Source of the DNA: Pseudomonadota bacterium
GTDB taxonomy: Bacteria; Pseudomonadota; Gammaproteobacteria; Arenicellales; Poriferihabitantaceae
DNA: 8,776 bases
NCBI GenBank assembly: GCA_024226105.1
Contig: JAAELZ010000613.1
Location: 1-8,776, forward strand
Reading direction: 5' to 3'
Under the pieces are notes generated by a model. The model did not search any database. It worked only from the letters and a program-made list of their open reading frames with translations, and was not told the DNA's origin. Position 1 is the stretch's first letter; each line of letters starts with the position of its first letter. Made by a program: the position numbers and the translations under genes. Positions 1 to 6,600 of the stretch are shown here, piece after piece.

Positions 1-503
1 CGTGTGGAGTTGGGCAGGTGATGGTGTTCAAACAGGTAACCCGGTGCGTAATCCTCGTTCTTGAAATCGATTTCACGTAGCAATTTTTGGGCCTGCAAGG
101 CATTTTCGCTGTCGACCAGCATATCTATGTCCCGCATCGGGCGCAGCCAGGGCGGGTCGTAGATTAAATTTGCCAGTGCGGCGCCTTTTAAAAAAGCGAA
201 GGCGATGTTATGCCGGCCGAATAGATCGATAACCTCGGCTAATACGATACGCCGTGCAGCGAGGACTCTTCTATGACGTATGCTCAGCGCTTTTAACTGC
301 AGGTCAAGCTCGCGTGGTAGCTTGATTTCATCATTCGCTGACAACCGCCCCAACATGACGGATAAACCGTGTCTTTCAGCCTCTGAGGCAAGTTCCTGCC
401 AATCTTCGATTAAAGCAAATGCCGGGGCCAGCTGAGAAGCATTTGAGTTGCTGACCAAAGCCGCTGCGACGCTCACCAGCGCTGCATAGGTCTCAGGCCT
501 CAT
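1..503 (-). CDS. Nucleotidyltransferase family protein (NTP_transf_5-like), C-terminus beyond the window
   Basis: Partial gene: the frame is open from the ATG at 503 to the left edge, giving 167 full codons. Residues 102-108 read FAFLKGA and residues 124-130 read RDIDMLV. The LKG turn followed by D125-x-D127 is the nucleotide- and metal-binding signature of uncharacterised nucleotidyltransferases of the PF14907 kind. The first 100 residues are mainly helical and rich in Ala, Leu and Arg. The ATG overlaps the stop of the kinase gene as ATGA (500-503), which fixes the start and implies translational coupling. Expected chemistry is transfer of a nucleotidyl or related group to an unknown acceptor. 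In some lasso-peptide clusters a nucleotidyltransferase beside an HPrK-like kinase further modifies a phosphorylated peptide; applying that here is inference. The fold is fairly sure, the substrate unknown. Confidence 0.82.
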   Translation of the reverse strand, partial: MRPETYAALVSVAAALVSNSNASQLAPAFALIEDWQELASEAERHGLSVMLGRLSANDEIKLPRELDLQLKALSIRHRRVLAARRIVLAEVIDLFGRHNIAFAFLKGAALANLIYDPPWLRPMRDIDMLVDSENALQAQKLLREIDFKNEDYAPGYLFEHHHLPNST

Positions 504-1321
504 AACTCGGCTAGCAGCTCGGGCAGGGCGTCAAAATGATTGTAATTTAACTTAAAGGCCGGAACCGATTTTACAATATTGAGTAATTGTCCAAATCCAT
601 GCCCGGGCAGATTACGCGCAATAACATGTGTTTTCATCAGTTCGATGCCTGCCGCAGCGGGGCTCAGTTCGGTGAGCATATTCTCGCCGTCTTTTGCGTA
701 TTTAGGGAACAAAATACGGCTGATTTCAGGCGACTGTTCGACAAAATTCGGGTTAAGTGCCCGGTGAGGAATCATGGTGATAAAGTCGCCGCGTGAGGCC
801 TTAGGCTCCAGCGTATCAATATTGACCAATGCGCTGATCGCTTCAATGCCATGTGCCTTAATATTAAACGGGCGCGTGAAAACACGCGTCTTCAAGCTGC
901 CGGACTTAATTAAAACCAGCTCATCGGTATGGTAGTGATAGCCGTTTTTTGTCATCCAGATGGATAACGAACTCTTGCCATTACCACTCTCGCCGGGTAG
1001 CAGTATGCCTCCGCGGGCATCTGAAAGCAGAGCCGCATGTATCGCCATGTAGTTTTGGTTATTTTCGATGAGGTGATAAACCACTTCTCCCATCAGAAAA
1101 TTGGCGGCATCGGTAAGCGTAGGGCGTTTGAAAAGCTGTTTTTCGCCTTCCATCACTTCCCATGCATCGTCAAGAGGCCTTAGCGTGAACTCTGCTTCAG
1201 CCTTCTCAAATTCCTCTTCCGGTATATCATCGAACATGAAGCTGAAAATTTCTTCAACCGGTGCTGTTTCACCACGAATGAGTACAGCATGGCCACCCAG
1301 GCATACGTTTCTTTCTATCAT
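500..1321 (-). CDS. HPr-kinase-related protein (HprK-rel-A type)
   Basis: A 273-residue protein with a P-loop like that of HPr kinase/phosphorylase. The Walker A motif is G110-ESGNGKS-S118, preceded by IHAALL (94-99), and an acidic DELVLI segment follows at 133-138. This order, HAALL, GxSGxGKSS and DE, is typical of HprK-related kinases found beside PqqD-like proteins. The bacterial HPr partner is not encoded here and the N-terminal domain of true HprK is absent, so a peptide or protein substrate other than HPr is likely (inference). The start at 1321 is constrained: the in-frame stop TAA at 1334-1336 lies only four codons upstream and no other ATG or GTG intervenes. No clear Shine-Dalgarno sequence precedes it, so initiation may depend on upstream translation. 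The stop overlaps the nucleotidyltransferase start by four bases. Confidence 0.88.
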   Translation of the reverse strand: MIERNVCLGGHAVLIRGETAPVEEIFSFMFDDIPEEEFEKAEAEFTLRPLDDAWEVMEGEKQLFKRPTLTDAANFLMGEVVYHLIENNQNYMAIHAALLSDARGGILLPGESGNGKSSLSIWMTKNGYHYHTDELVLIKSGSLKTRVFTRPFNIKAHGIEAISALVNIDTLEPKASRGDFITMIPHRALNPNFVEQSPEISRILFPKYAKDGENMLTELSPAAAGIELMKTHVIARNLPGHGFGQLLNIVKSVPAFKLNYNHFDALPELLAEL

Positions 1322-1333
1322 CAGCCAGAATAT

Positions 1334-1471
1334 TTATGAATTTGCGCGATGATCGCGCAGGATATTGCATTCACAGTGTTTTTTCTGACAGAGCGCCGCA
1401 CTTGTACGTACGGTCAATCGAAGAAAACTCGCTGCGGAATTAACGGGCATGTGAGGACGCGTAGAAGTCAT
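1334..1471 (-). CDS. Possible 45-residue peptide between the PqqD-like and kinase genes
   Basis: An ATG at 1471, three bases after the PqqD-family stop, opens a 45-codon frame ending in TAA at 1334-1336, 12 nt before the kinase start. It fills the only gap in an otherwise tight operon. The N-terminal part is Ser/Thr/Arg/Ala-rich (MTSTRPHMPV at the start). The C-terminal part has three cysteines (C28, C33, C35) and basic residues, ending HRANS. It shares its frame with both flanking genes, separated from them by single stops (TAG, then TAA). No Shine-Dalgarno sequence is visible, so translation would rely on reinitiation. I recognise no family. A stop-free run of this length in one frame is not rare by chance (roughly one in ten), so it is a candidate only. 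It could be a modified peptide, a coupling leader or noise. Confidence 0.28.
   Translation of the reverse strand: MTSTRPHMPVNSAASFLRLTVRTSAALCQKKHCECNILRDHRANS
1343..1359 (-). promoter_or_regulatory. Perfect palindrome / RNA hairpin upstream of the kinase gene
   Basis: The 17 bases TGCGCGATgATCGCGCA form 8-bp arms around one base. As RNA this can form a 7-bp GC-rich stem with a three-base loop, ending 21 nt before the kinase ATG. No U-run follows, so it is not an intrinsic terminator. It could be a transcript-processing or translation-control element, or a DNA operator. Confidence 0.45.
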
Positions 1472-1474
1472 GAA

Positions 1475-1762
1475 CTATTCGGGTTCGACTAATTCGACGG
1501 CCTGCGATTCGACAAATTGATCCAGGGTTGCCATCACATCATCCGCAATGGTTTCTGCCTGATCAGGAAATTGCTCCCGTAGAGAATCAATAATTTCCTG
1601 GGTGCTGAATTCGCCTGTGCACAGACGCCAGATAAGAGAGGCGCTGGGGTTCAGGTAAATCGAGCGTGTGGCTTTGGGCGAGTATAGCAATACTTCACCA
1701 TCAATTTCCTCAAGTTGAAAATCATCTACCGTTTTGGGCTTTTTATGTGCGATATCGTGCAA
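1475..1762 (-). CDS. PqqD-family peptide chaperone (HPr-rel-A system type)
   Basis: A 95-residue protein with the PqqD pattern: a short strand with IDGEVLLYSP (20-29), then IYLNPSASLIWRLC (35-48), then a helix-turn-helix-like C-terminal half with EFSTQEIIDSLREQF and an acidic end. The LN-(P/E)-(S/T)-A-xx-IW core is diagnostic of PqqD and the related RiPP recognition elements, which bind leader peptides and hand them to modifying enzymes. No radical SAM enzyme or PQQ gene is in view, so it is not the PQQ pathway protein. The start is TTG at 1762: AAGGA lies seven bases upstream, an in-frame TAA is at 1796-1798 and no ATG or GTG intervenes. It is the first gene of the leftward cassette and probably delivers a peptide to the kinase and nucleotidyltransferase (inference). 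Confidence 0.88.
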   Translation of the reverse strand: MHDIAHKKPKTVDDFQLEEIDGEVLLYSPKATRSIYLNPSASLIWRLCTGEFSTQEIIDSLREQFPDQAETIADDVMATLDQFVESQAVELVEPE

Positions 1763-1902
1763 AGCTATTTCCTTAGAATTTGTGATCGACGTAGTTTAAC
1801 ATCCTGTAAAAGTTTTCGCCTGAAAACGAACCCTGTATTGTAAACTTTCGGGTGTAAAATATGCCCTAAATACGCCTGCTATCATTCGATTCCAGATTTT
1901 CT
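1763..1902. promoter_or_regulatory. Divergent intergenic region between the PqqD-family gene and relA
   Basis: This region must hold promoters for both directions. Toward relA there is a -10-like TAAAAT at 1855-1860. Toward the PqqD-family gene there is a -10-like TACAAT (plus-strand 1837-1842). Neither has a good -35 at 16-18 bp. A dyad GTTTTC-gcct-GAAAAC sits at 1812-1827. The Shine-Dalgarno AAGGA for the PqqD-family TTG start is at 1770-1774 on the minus strand. A 29-codon minus frame (1796-1885) also lies here, with little to support it. Confidence 0.35.
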
Positions 1903-4035
1903 ATGCCACACGCTTTTACACAATTACCCGTAGCGACCCTGGCTACAGAACCCCTGCTTGACTTCGTGTCGAGGGAGCTATGCCCCGAATTGGGCGAAGA
2001 TGAGTGGGCTGTACGGACCCAAAAGGCCAAACGTCTGCTTGAATTATGCACTGAGATTGAACTGGATGATGATGCGCTTAAAGCCGCCTGTCTCTGGGTC
2101 TTTGGTCCCTATACCCGGTTCCAGTACGAAAAGATCCAAAAGGGCTTTGGCGATGTAGTGCGTGAAATTATTGAAGGCGCTGCTCAAATGTCGAATATGT
2201 CTGCATTCTCCAAGTCCAGTCAGGGCACGGTGAGTGATGAAAATCTGCGCAAAATGTTAATTGCGATGGTCAATGATGTACGCGTGGTGCTCATCAAGCT
2301 CGCGGATCAGGTGGATGTGCTACGAAATATAAAGCATGAGCCAGATTCTTACAGGCGGGACGTGGCACAGTTAACGCTTGACGTTTATGCCCGATTGGCT
2401 AATCGCCTGGGCGTGTGGTACTTAAAATGGGAGATGGAAGATTATTCGCTTCGCTATCTGGAGCCTGATTCGTACCACCAGGTAGCGCAGGAACTGGCAG
2501 AAAAACGTTCTGATCGGGAGCAATATATTAGTACTTTCATTCACAGCATTACAGATAAATTGACTGCCGCAGACCTTAATGCCACAGTCTATGGAAGGCC
2601 GAAGCATATCTATAGTATCTGGCGAAAAATGAAACTCAAAGGGCTCTCATTTAGCAATATTCTGGATATCCGGGCTGTGCGCATATTAGTGGACAGTATC
2701 GACGAGTGTTATACCGCCCTTGGCTTGGTGCATACAAAATGGCAATATCTGCCGGGTGAATTCGATGACTATATTGCCACACCCAAACCCAACGGTTATC
2801 AATCGATACACACTGCAGTTATTGGTCCGGATGAAAAAGTTGTTGAGGTGCAAATTCGTACGCGTGAGATGCATGAGGAAAATGAGCTTGGTGTGGCGGC
2901 ACACTGGCGCTACAAGGAAAATACAGGTAAAGATCAGAGTATTGACAACAAGATTCAATGGTTACGCCAACTACTGGAATGGAAGGATGATTTAAATGCA
3001 GATAGTGGTCTTGCGGCGCAGTTTGACACCGAAACAGAAGATGCGCGCATTTATGTTTTTACGCCCAGGGGAAGAGTGATTGATCTGCCACAGGGCTCTA
3101 CCGCCATAGACTTTGCCTATGCCATTCATACGGAAGTGGGGCATCGAACGCGCGGCACGCGGATAAATCAGAAAATGCGCCCGCTCAATACGGCGCTTAA
3201 AACCGGGGATCAGGTGGAAATAATTACGGTTAAAACCGGCTCTCCAAGCCGGGACTGGATCGCACTGCCCGGATTCATTAAAACTAATCGGGCCAGGGCG
3301 AGAATTACACACTGGTTTAAAACAGTGGACAGGGATCAGCACCTGGCCTTAGGGCGCAGCAAACTGGAGCGGGAACTGGTGCGGCAAAGGGTACACGATA
3401 TTTCGTTTGAGAAAATAGCGATAAAAAACAGCTTTGATAACCCGGACGAAATGATGATTGCACTCGGAGCAGGCGATGTAAAGGTGTCAAAATTGCTCAG
3501 TACCTTTATCGCGCGTGACGACTTGCGTGGCGAGAAAACTGCCACACCGCGAGCGCGTAAAGCCGCGCCGGTCACCGATCGAAATCAGTTTATTGTTCAT
3601 GGTGTCGGCAAACTTAAAACTCAGATAGCGAATTGCTGCAAACCCATGCCGGGCGAAGAAATTGTGGGTTACATCACTCGTGGGCGGGGCATCAGTATTC
3701 ACCAACAATCCTGCTCGAACATACTAAATCTCCCTGAAGATGATTTAAATCGTCTGATTGACGTTTCATGGGGGCACACCCAGGACGCGGAATATGTCGT
3801 GAGCGTTAGCGTGCTGGCATATAACCGGAGCAATTTGCTGCACGATGTCACCAATGTAATGAAAGACAGTAAAGTGAGCATCGCAAAGGCTGTGCTGGAT
3901 GTGCAGGAAGACGATTCGATCGTGAAAATCGCACTTGATCTGGAAATTAGCGGTCGTGATCAGTTGGCGCAGGTGTTGAATCAGGTTAAAAATATTCCCA
4001 ACGTCCTGGAAGCCAAACGCCAGGTATCAAGCTGA
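1903..4035 (+). CDS. relA: RelA, ribosome-associated (p)ppGpp synthetase
   Basis: A 710-residue long RSH protein that transfers pyrophosphate from ATP to GDP or GTP when uncharged tRNA occupies the ribosome. In the N-terminal pseudo-hydrolase region, where SpoT has HDVIEDT, this protein has WVFGPYT (65-71), so hydrolase activity is lost. The synthetase domain has GRPKH (231-235), D255 in LDIRAVRI, E286-F-D-D289 and E315 in VEVQIRT. EFDD is the RelA-type EXDD motif, against RXKD in SpoT, and G231, D255 and E315 match E. coli G251, D275 and E335 at a constant offset. A TGS domain follows (about 382-445), then the NCCKPMPG zinc-finger-like segment (C578, C579) and a C-terminal ACT domain (about 630-707). 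The length is slightly under E. coli's 744, because of a shorter N-terminus. ATG 1903 has a weak ribosome binding site, and an in-frame TAA at 1867 limits extension. Confidence 0.97.
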   Translation: MPHAFTQLPVATLATEPLLDFVSRELCPELGEDEWAVRTQKAKRLLELCTEIELDDDALKAACLWVFGPYTRFQYEKIQKGFGDVVREIIEGAAQMSNMSAFSKSSQGTVSDENLRKMLIAMVNDVRVVLIKLADQVDVLRNIKHEPDSYRRDVAQLTLDVYARLANRLGVWYLKWEMEDYSLRYLEPDSYHQVAQELAEKRSDREQYISTFIHSITDKLTAADLNATVYGRPKHIYSIWRKMKLKGLSFSNILDIRAVRILVDSIDECYTALGLVHTKWQYLPGEFDDYIATPKPNGYQSIHTAVIGPDEKVVEVQIRTREMHEENELGVAAHWRYKENTGKDQSIDNKIQWLRQLLEWKDDLNADSGLAAQFDTETEDARIYVFTPRGRVIDLPQGSTAIDFAYAIHTEVGHRTRGTRINQKMRPLNTALKTGDQVEIITVKTGSPSRDWIALPGFIKTNRARARITHWFKTVDRDQHLALGRSKLERELVRQRVHDISFEKIAIKNSFDNPDEMMIALGAGDVKVSKLLSTFIARDDLRGEKTATPRARKAAPVTDRNQFIVHGVGKLKTQIANCCKPMPGEEIVGYITRGRGISIHQQSCSNILNLPEDDLNRLIDVSWGHTQDAEYVVSVSVLAYNRSNLLHDVTNVMKDSKVSIAKAVLDVQEDDSIVKIALDLEISGRDQLAQVLNQVKNIPNVLEAKRQVSS

Positions 4036-4038
4036 ACC

Positions 4039-4070
4039 GGAACGAAAAAATGAGGACAGGAACGAAAATG
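4039..4070 (+). repeat. Duplicated ribosome-binding/start module
   Basis: The segment GGAACGAAAAA-ATG (4039-4052) is followed by a near copy GGAACGAAA-ATG (4059-4070). The two ATGs are in the same frame, six codons apart. The second has AGGA (4058-4061) six bases upstream and gives the family-typical N-terminus. The first looks like a small tandem duplication of the initiation region. Confidence 0.7.
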
Positions 4071-4682
4071 AACAAAATACTATTCGAAAAGCGGGAAATT
4101 ATTCCGCCCAAAATTGTCTGTGTCGGGCGAAATTTTGTGGAACATATAAGTGAGCTGGGTAATGAAGTTCCAGAGGAGATGGTTATTTTCGCAAAACCCA
4201 ATTCCGCGATAGGGCGCGATTTACAGGCGACCCATGCCGCCGACGAATTGCATTACGAAGGTGAGTTGTGTTTTCTGATCGAAAATGGCCAATTCTCTGC
4301 AATTGGTTTTGGTCTGGATTTAACCAAGCGAAACCTTCAAAAGAAATTGAAAGATAAAGGCCTGCCCTGGGAGCGTGCCAAAAGTTTTAATGGTGCGGCT
4401 TTGTTCAGCCAGTTTGTAAAAATGCCTGATACGCTGGAAAACATAAGCTTTGAGCTAAATATCAATAACAAAAACCGTCAGTCTGGTACGATTCACAAAA
4501 TGATATATAAACCTTTGGATATCCTAAAAGAGATAACCACATTTATGGATTTGAATGACGGAGACATTATAATGACAGGAACCCCCGGGGGCGTAGGCCC
4601 AGTTAGCAGGGGAGATGTATTTACTGGTCTGCTTAAAGATGCCTGCAGACTTATGACAAGTGCCGAATGGCGTGCGGGCTAA
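4068..4682 (+). CDS. Fumarylacetoacetate hydrolase (FAH) family protein
   Basis: From ATG 4068 the protein has 204 residues; the in-frame ATG at 4050 would add six. The start MNKILFEKREIIPPKIVCVG followed by RNFVEH is typical of single-domain FAH proteins such as FAHD1 and YcgM. The metal ligands are E64 and E66 in HYEGE and D84 in GLDLT. GLPWERAKSFNG and GDIIMTGTPGGVGP complete the family pattern, and the usual W/A-rich end is present, so the protein appears intact. Relatives cleave C-C bonds of acylpyruvates, decarboxylate oxaloacetate or isomerise related diketones in the cytoplasm; the substrate cannot be read here. The gene starts 32 nt after the relA stop and probably shares its transcript. 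I prefer 4068 because of its better-spaced AGGA and family agreement. Confidence 0.92.
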   Translation: MNKILFEKREIIPPKIVCVGRNFVEHISELGNEVPEEMVIFAKPNSAIGRDLQATHAADELHYEGELCFLIENGQFSAIGFGLDLTKRNLQKKLKDKGLPWERAKSFNGAALFSQFVKMPDTLENISFELNINNKNRQSGTIHKMIYKPLDILKEITTFMDLNDGDIIMTGTPGGVGPVSRGDVFTGLLKDACRLMTSAEWRAG

Positions 4683-4724
4683 GGCGATGTGTGATTACAC
4701 CCTGATACACTCAAGAGACTTCTC

Positions 4725-5600
4725 ATGAAATGGCGAGACAGAAAACAAAGTAGCAATGTTGATGATCGACGCGACCAGCCCGGTCATACGGGTGGTGGCC
4801 CGTCTTTGGGTACAATTTTATACCTGTGGCCTTTGATAAGACCCTTATTACGCTCAAAATTGGGGCTGCTTATCATCGGCGTTGGTGCCATTGCCTATTT
4901 TGGTAACTTCATCAGCCTGCCTGGTATCTCTGGTGGCAGCAGTTCGCGGGTTGTAAATGAAGCGGTTGATGATGAACTGGCAGCGTTTATTAAAACTGTG
5001 CAAGCAGATACTGAGGCTGTCTGGGGCGAGCTTTTTGCACAGGCGGGCGCACGATACCCTTCACCTACTCTGGTTTTGTATCGCGGAGGAACACGAAGTG
5101 GTTGCGGCCCCGCGAGTTCCGGGATGGGGCCGTTTTATTGCCCGACAGATCAAAAAATATATGTTGATCTTGGTTTTTTTGATGAATTGAGACGCCAGCA
5201 CGGTGCGAAGGGCGATTTTGCCCAGGCTTACGTATTGGCGCATGAAGTGGGGCACCATATTCAAAACCTTGAAGGTACGCTCGACAAGGTGCAGCGTGCT
5301 AAACAAGCTGTATCCGGAAAAAGTAAAAAAAATGCTCTGCAGGTGCGCGTGGAGCTTCAGGCGGATTGTTATGCCGGCCTTTGGGCTAACCATGCTCAGA
5401 AACAGTTTGATATGCTGGAACAGGGTGATCTGGAAGAAGCGCTGGTTGCCGCAGCAGCAATTGGAGATGACCGATTGCAAAAACAGGCGCAGGGGTTTTC
5501 AATTCCGCATACCTTTACTCACGGCAGTTCGAAACAACGCGTAGCATGGTTCTCCAAAGGGTTCAAAAAGGGAGATCTGGATCAATGCGATACCTTTTGA
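4725..5600 (+). CDS. ypfJ: YpfJ/KPN_02809-family neutral zinc metallopeptidase
   Basis: A 291-residue protein, close to E. coli YpfJ in length. The N-terminus is hydrophilic and Gln/Arg/Gly-rich, followed by a single membrane segment at about 46-64 (LGLLIIGVGAIAYFGNF), so the catalytic part probably faces the periplasm. The zinc site is H173-E-V-G-H177 with E210 in ELQADCYAG as third ligand. The conserved RSGCGP (C127) and FYCP (C139) flank a loop; C215 and C288 are the only other cysteines, and pairing is possible in the periplasm. Tail signatures TFTHGSSKQRVAWF are present. The biological substrate of this family is not established. The start is 42 nt after the FAH stop with a weak AAGAG upstream, suggesting the end of the relA operon. 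No clear terminator was found right after it. Confidence 0.93.
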   Translation: MKWRDRKQSSNVDDRRDQPGHTGGGPSLGTILYLWPLIRPLLRSKLGLLIIGVGAIAYFGNFISLPGISGGSSSRVVNEAVDDELAAFIKTVQADTEAVWGELFAQAGARYPSPTLVLYRGGTRSGCGPASSGMGPFYCPTDQKIYVDLGFFDELRRQHGAKGDFAQAYVLAHEVGHHIQNLEGTLDKVQRAKQAVSGKSKKNALQVRVELQADCYAGLWANHAQKQFDMLEQGDLEEALVAAAAIGDDRLQKQAQGFSIPHTFTHGSSKQRVAWFSKGFKKGDLDQCDTF

Positions 5601-5661
5601 GCTTATCCCGGCACCTGGTAATCGATATATAGAAAGTTTCAGGCACCTTTCACCTATTTAG

Positions 5662-5853
5662 CTACAAACAGAAAACAACGGTTTTGCCGTTGGAGGCATT
5701 AAGGACATAGCAGCTGTCATCTGTCGATGCGACGATCGTGTAGGTGTCGATAAGTGTTCCCCCAACACCACCGGCAATGGACCAGAACCTAAATGTGATA
5801 CGGGCGTCAGAAGCGTCGACAATCATCGTGCCAAAATCAGTGTTGTATCGCAC
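5662..5853 (-). pseudogene. 63-codon frame, possible 3' remnant of a phosphoesterase-like gene
   Basis: The frame starts at GTG 5853, with AGGA six to seven bases upstream, and a TAA lies five codons before it. The translation has alternating hydrophobic strands (FGTMIVDASDARITFRFWSI, then GGTLIDTYTI). This resembles the last beta strands of secreted metallophosphoesterases, where the protein ends with a VD..TF.F...GT.ID.YTI pattern. The similarity is from memory and weak. No upstream frame continues it, so it is either a truncated gene end or a small unknown gene. It converges on ypfJ, and its last codons overlap a hairpin with a T-rich tail. Confidence 0.35.
5666..5693 (-). terminator. Possible minus-strand intrinsic terminator
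   Basis: On the minus strand CAACGG-caaaa-CCGTTG is followed by TTTTCTGTTTG. A 6-bp stem with a five-base loop and a T-rich tail fits a rho-independent terminator. It overlaps the final codons of the 63-codon minus frame, as would be expected if a former gene ended here. Confidence 0.4.
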
Positions 5854-6011
5854 CTTACTTCCTGTTTATATCAGGCTTTCACGTTCATAAAACAGAGTTA
5901 ATCAGGGTAATCACCCGATCACATCACCAGACAGAATGGAAGTTAACCAATTTAGCTTCCAAATTCCTCGAGGAGGGTACCGCAGCGGGAAGCCCTACCG
6001 CGAACAACAGC

Positions 6012-6065
6012 GGTGCAGGTACAAGTATTACTGCATGCACCTTTGTCTCGCTTTTGAGACTTTTT
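6012..6065 (+). terminator. Stem-loop plus T-tailed intrinsic terminator
   Basis: GTCTC (6045-6049) pairs with GAGAC (6056-6060) across a six-base loop and runs directly into TTTTT (6061-6065). A second stem, GGTGCA (6012-6017) with TGCACC (6036-6041), lies just before it. No annotated gene ends here: ypfJ stops about 450 nt upstream. It may therefore end a read-through transcript or a small RNA. Confidence 0.5.
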
Positions 6066-6197
6066 GCCTGATTCATCCACGCTAAACTGCTTTTCTGGTG
6101 GTGCGAAAATAGGGTAATTCCGGTTTACTCGATATCTAAAAAGGGATTGCCAGAGGGTCTATTTAATAGGTGTGTTTTTACCCAACCTAATTGTAAT

Positions 6198-6272
6198 GAG
6201 TGACCTTGAAAATAGTGTTACGCTTTGTTTTAAGGGTAAGCAAAATATCCCGCAATGTAGGCGGGGTCACTC
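6198..6272. repeat. Spaced inverted repeat in gene-poor region
   Basis: Perfect 8-bp arms GAGTGACC (6198-6205) and GGTCACTC (6265-6272) enclose 59 bases. Integron attC core sequences are not present and no transposase gene lies between the arms. It could close a structured RNA or be chance. Confidence 0.3.
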
Positions 6273-6600
6273 TATAAGCCCGAGGATGTTGCACTTTGTA
6301 TTGTGCGGTAGTCTTTAATGATGGGCCTGGATGATTTGGAGATCAACAGGCTCCATTGTAATCTACGATATGAATAAAAGGAATGTCTTACATATGGATT
6401 ACTGTATTTTCACCAAAGGAAATTCCAGAGGCCAGAAAGGGAGCGTTTTATCCACTTCTCAACAATTGCGCATAATGTATATTATGTAAAGTAGGAGATT
6501 GAAGCGCAAAGCAGAGGACTGCCTGACTTTAATCAATGGAATATTGAAATCCTTTTTAATACAATGCCCTTCCTGATAGTCTACATCTATTTCAAGAATT

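Noticed and set aside
1796..1885. 29-codon minus frame upstream of the PqqD-family gene, ending in Cys, considered as a precursor peptide.
   Set aside because: Very short, lies across the divergent promoter region and has only a poor ribosome binding site.
5610..5648. Direct repeat GGCACCT at 5610-5616 and 5642-5648 after ypfJ.
   Set aside because: Seven bases is too short to stand out, and no hairpin or terminator could be built with it.
5924..6085. Two opposed short frames, 49 codons on plus (5936-6085) and 50 codons on minus (5924-6076), the latter with a hydrophobic VPAPLLFAVGLPAAVP stretch reminiscent of sorting signals.
   Set aside because: They overlap fully on opposite strands, neither has a ribosome binding site, and the hydrophobic stretch lacks the arginine cluster of a PEP-CTERM signal. 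The DNA is better explained by the stem-loops and terminator.
6370..6489. 39-codon plus frame starting MNKRNVLHMDY.
   Set aside because: No ribosome binding site at a usable distance from its ATG and no recognisable pattern; likely chance.
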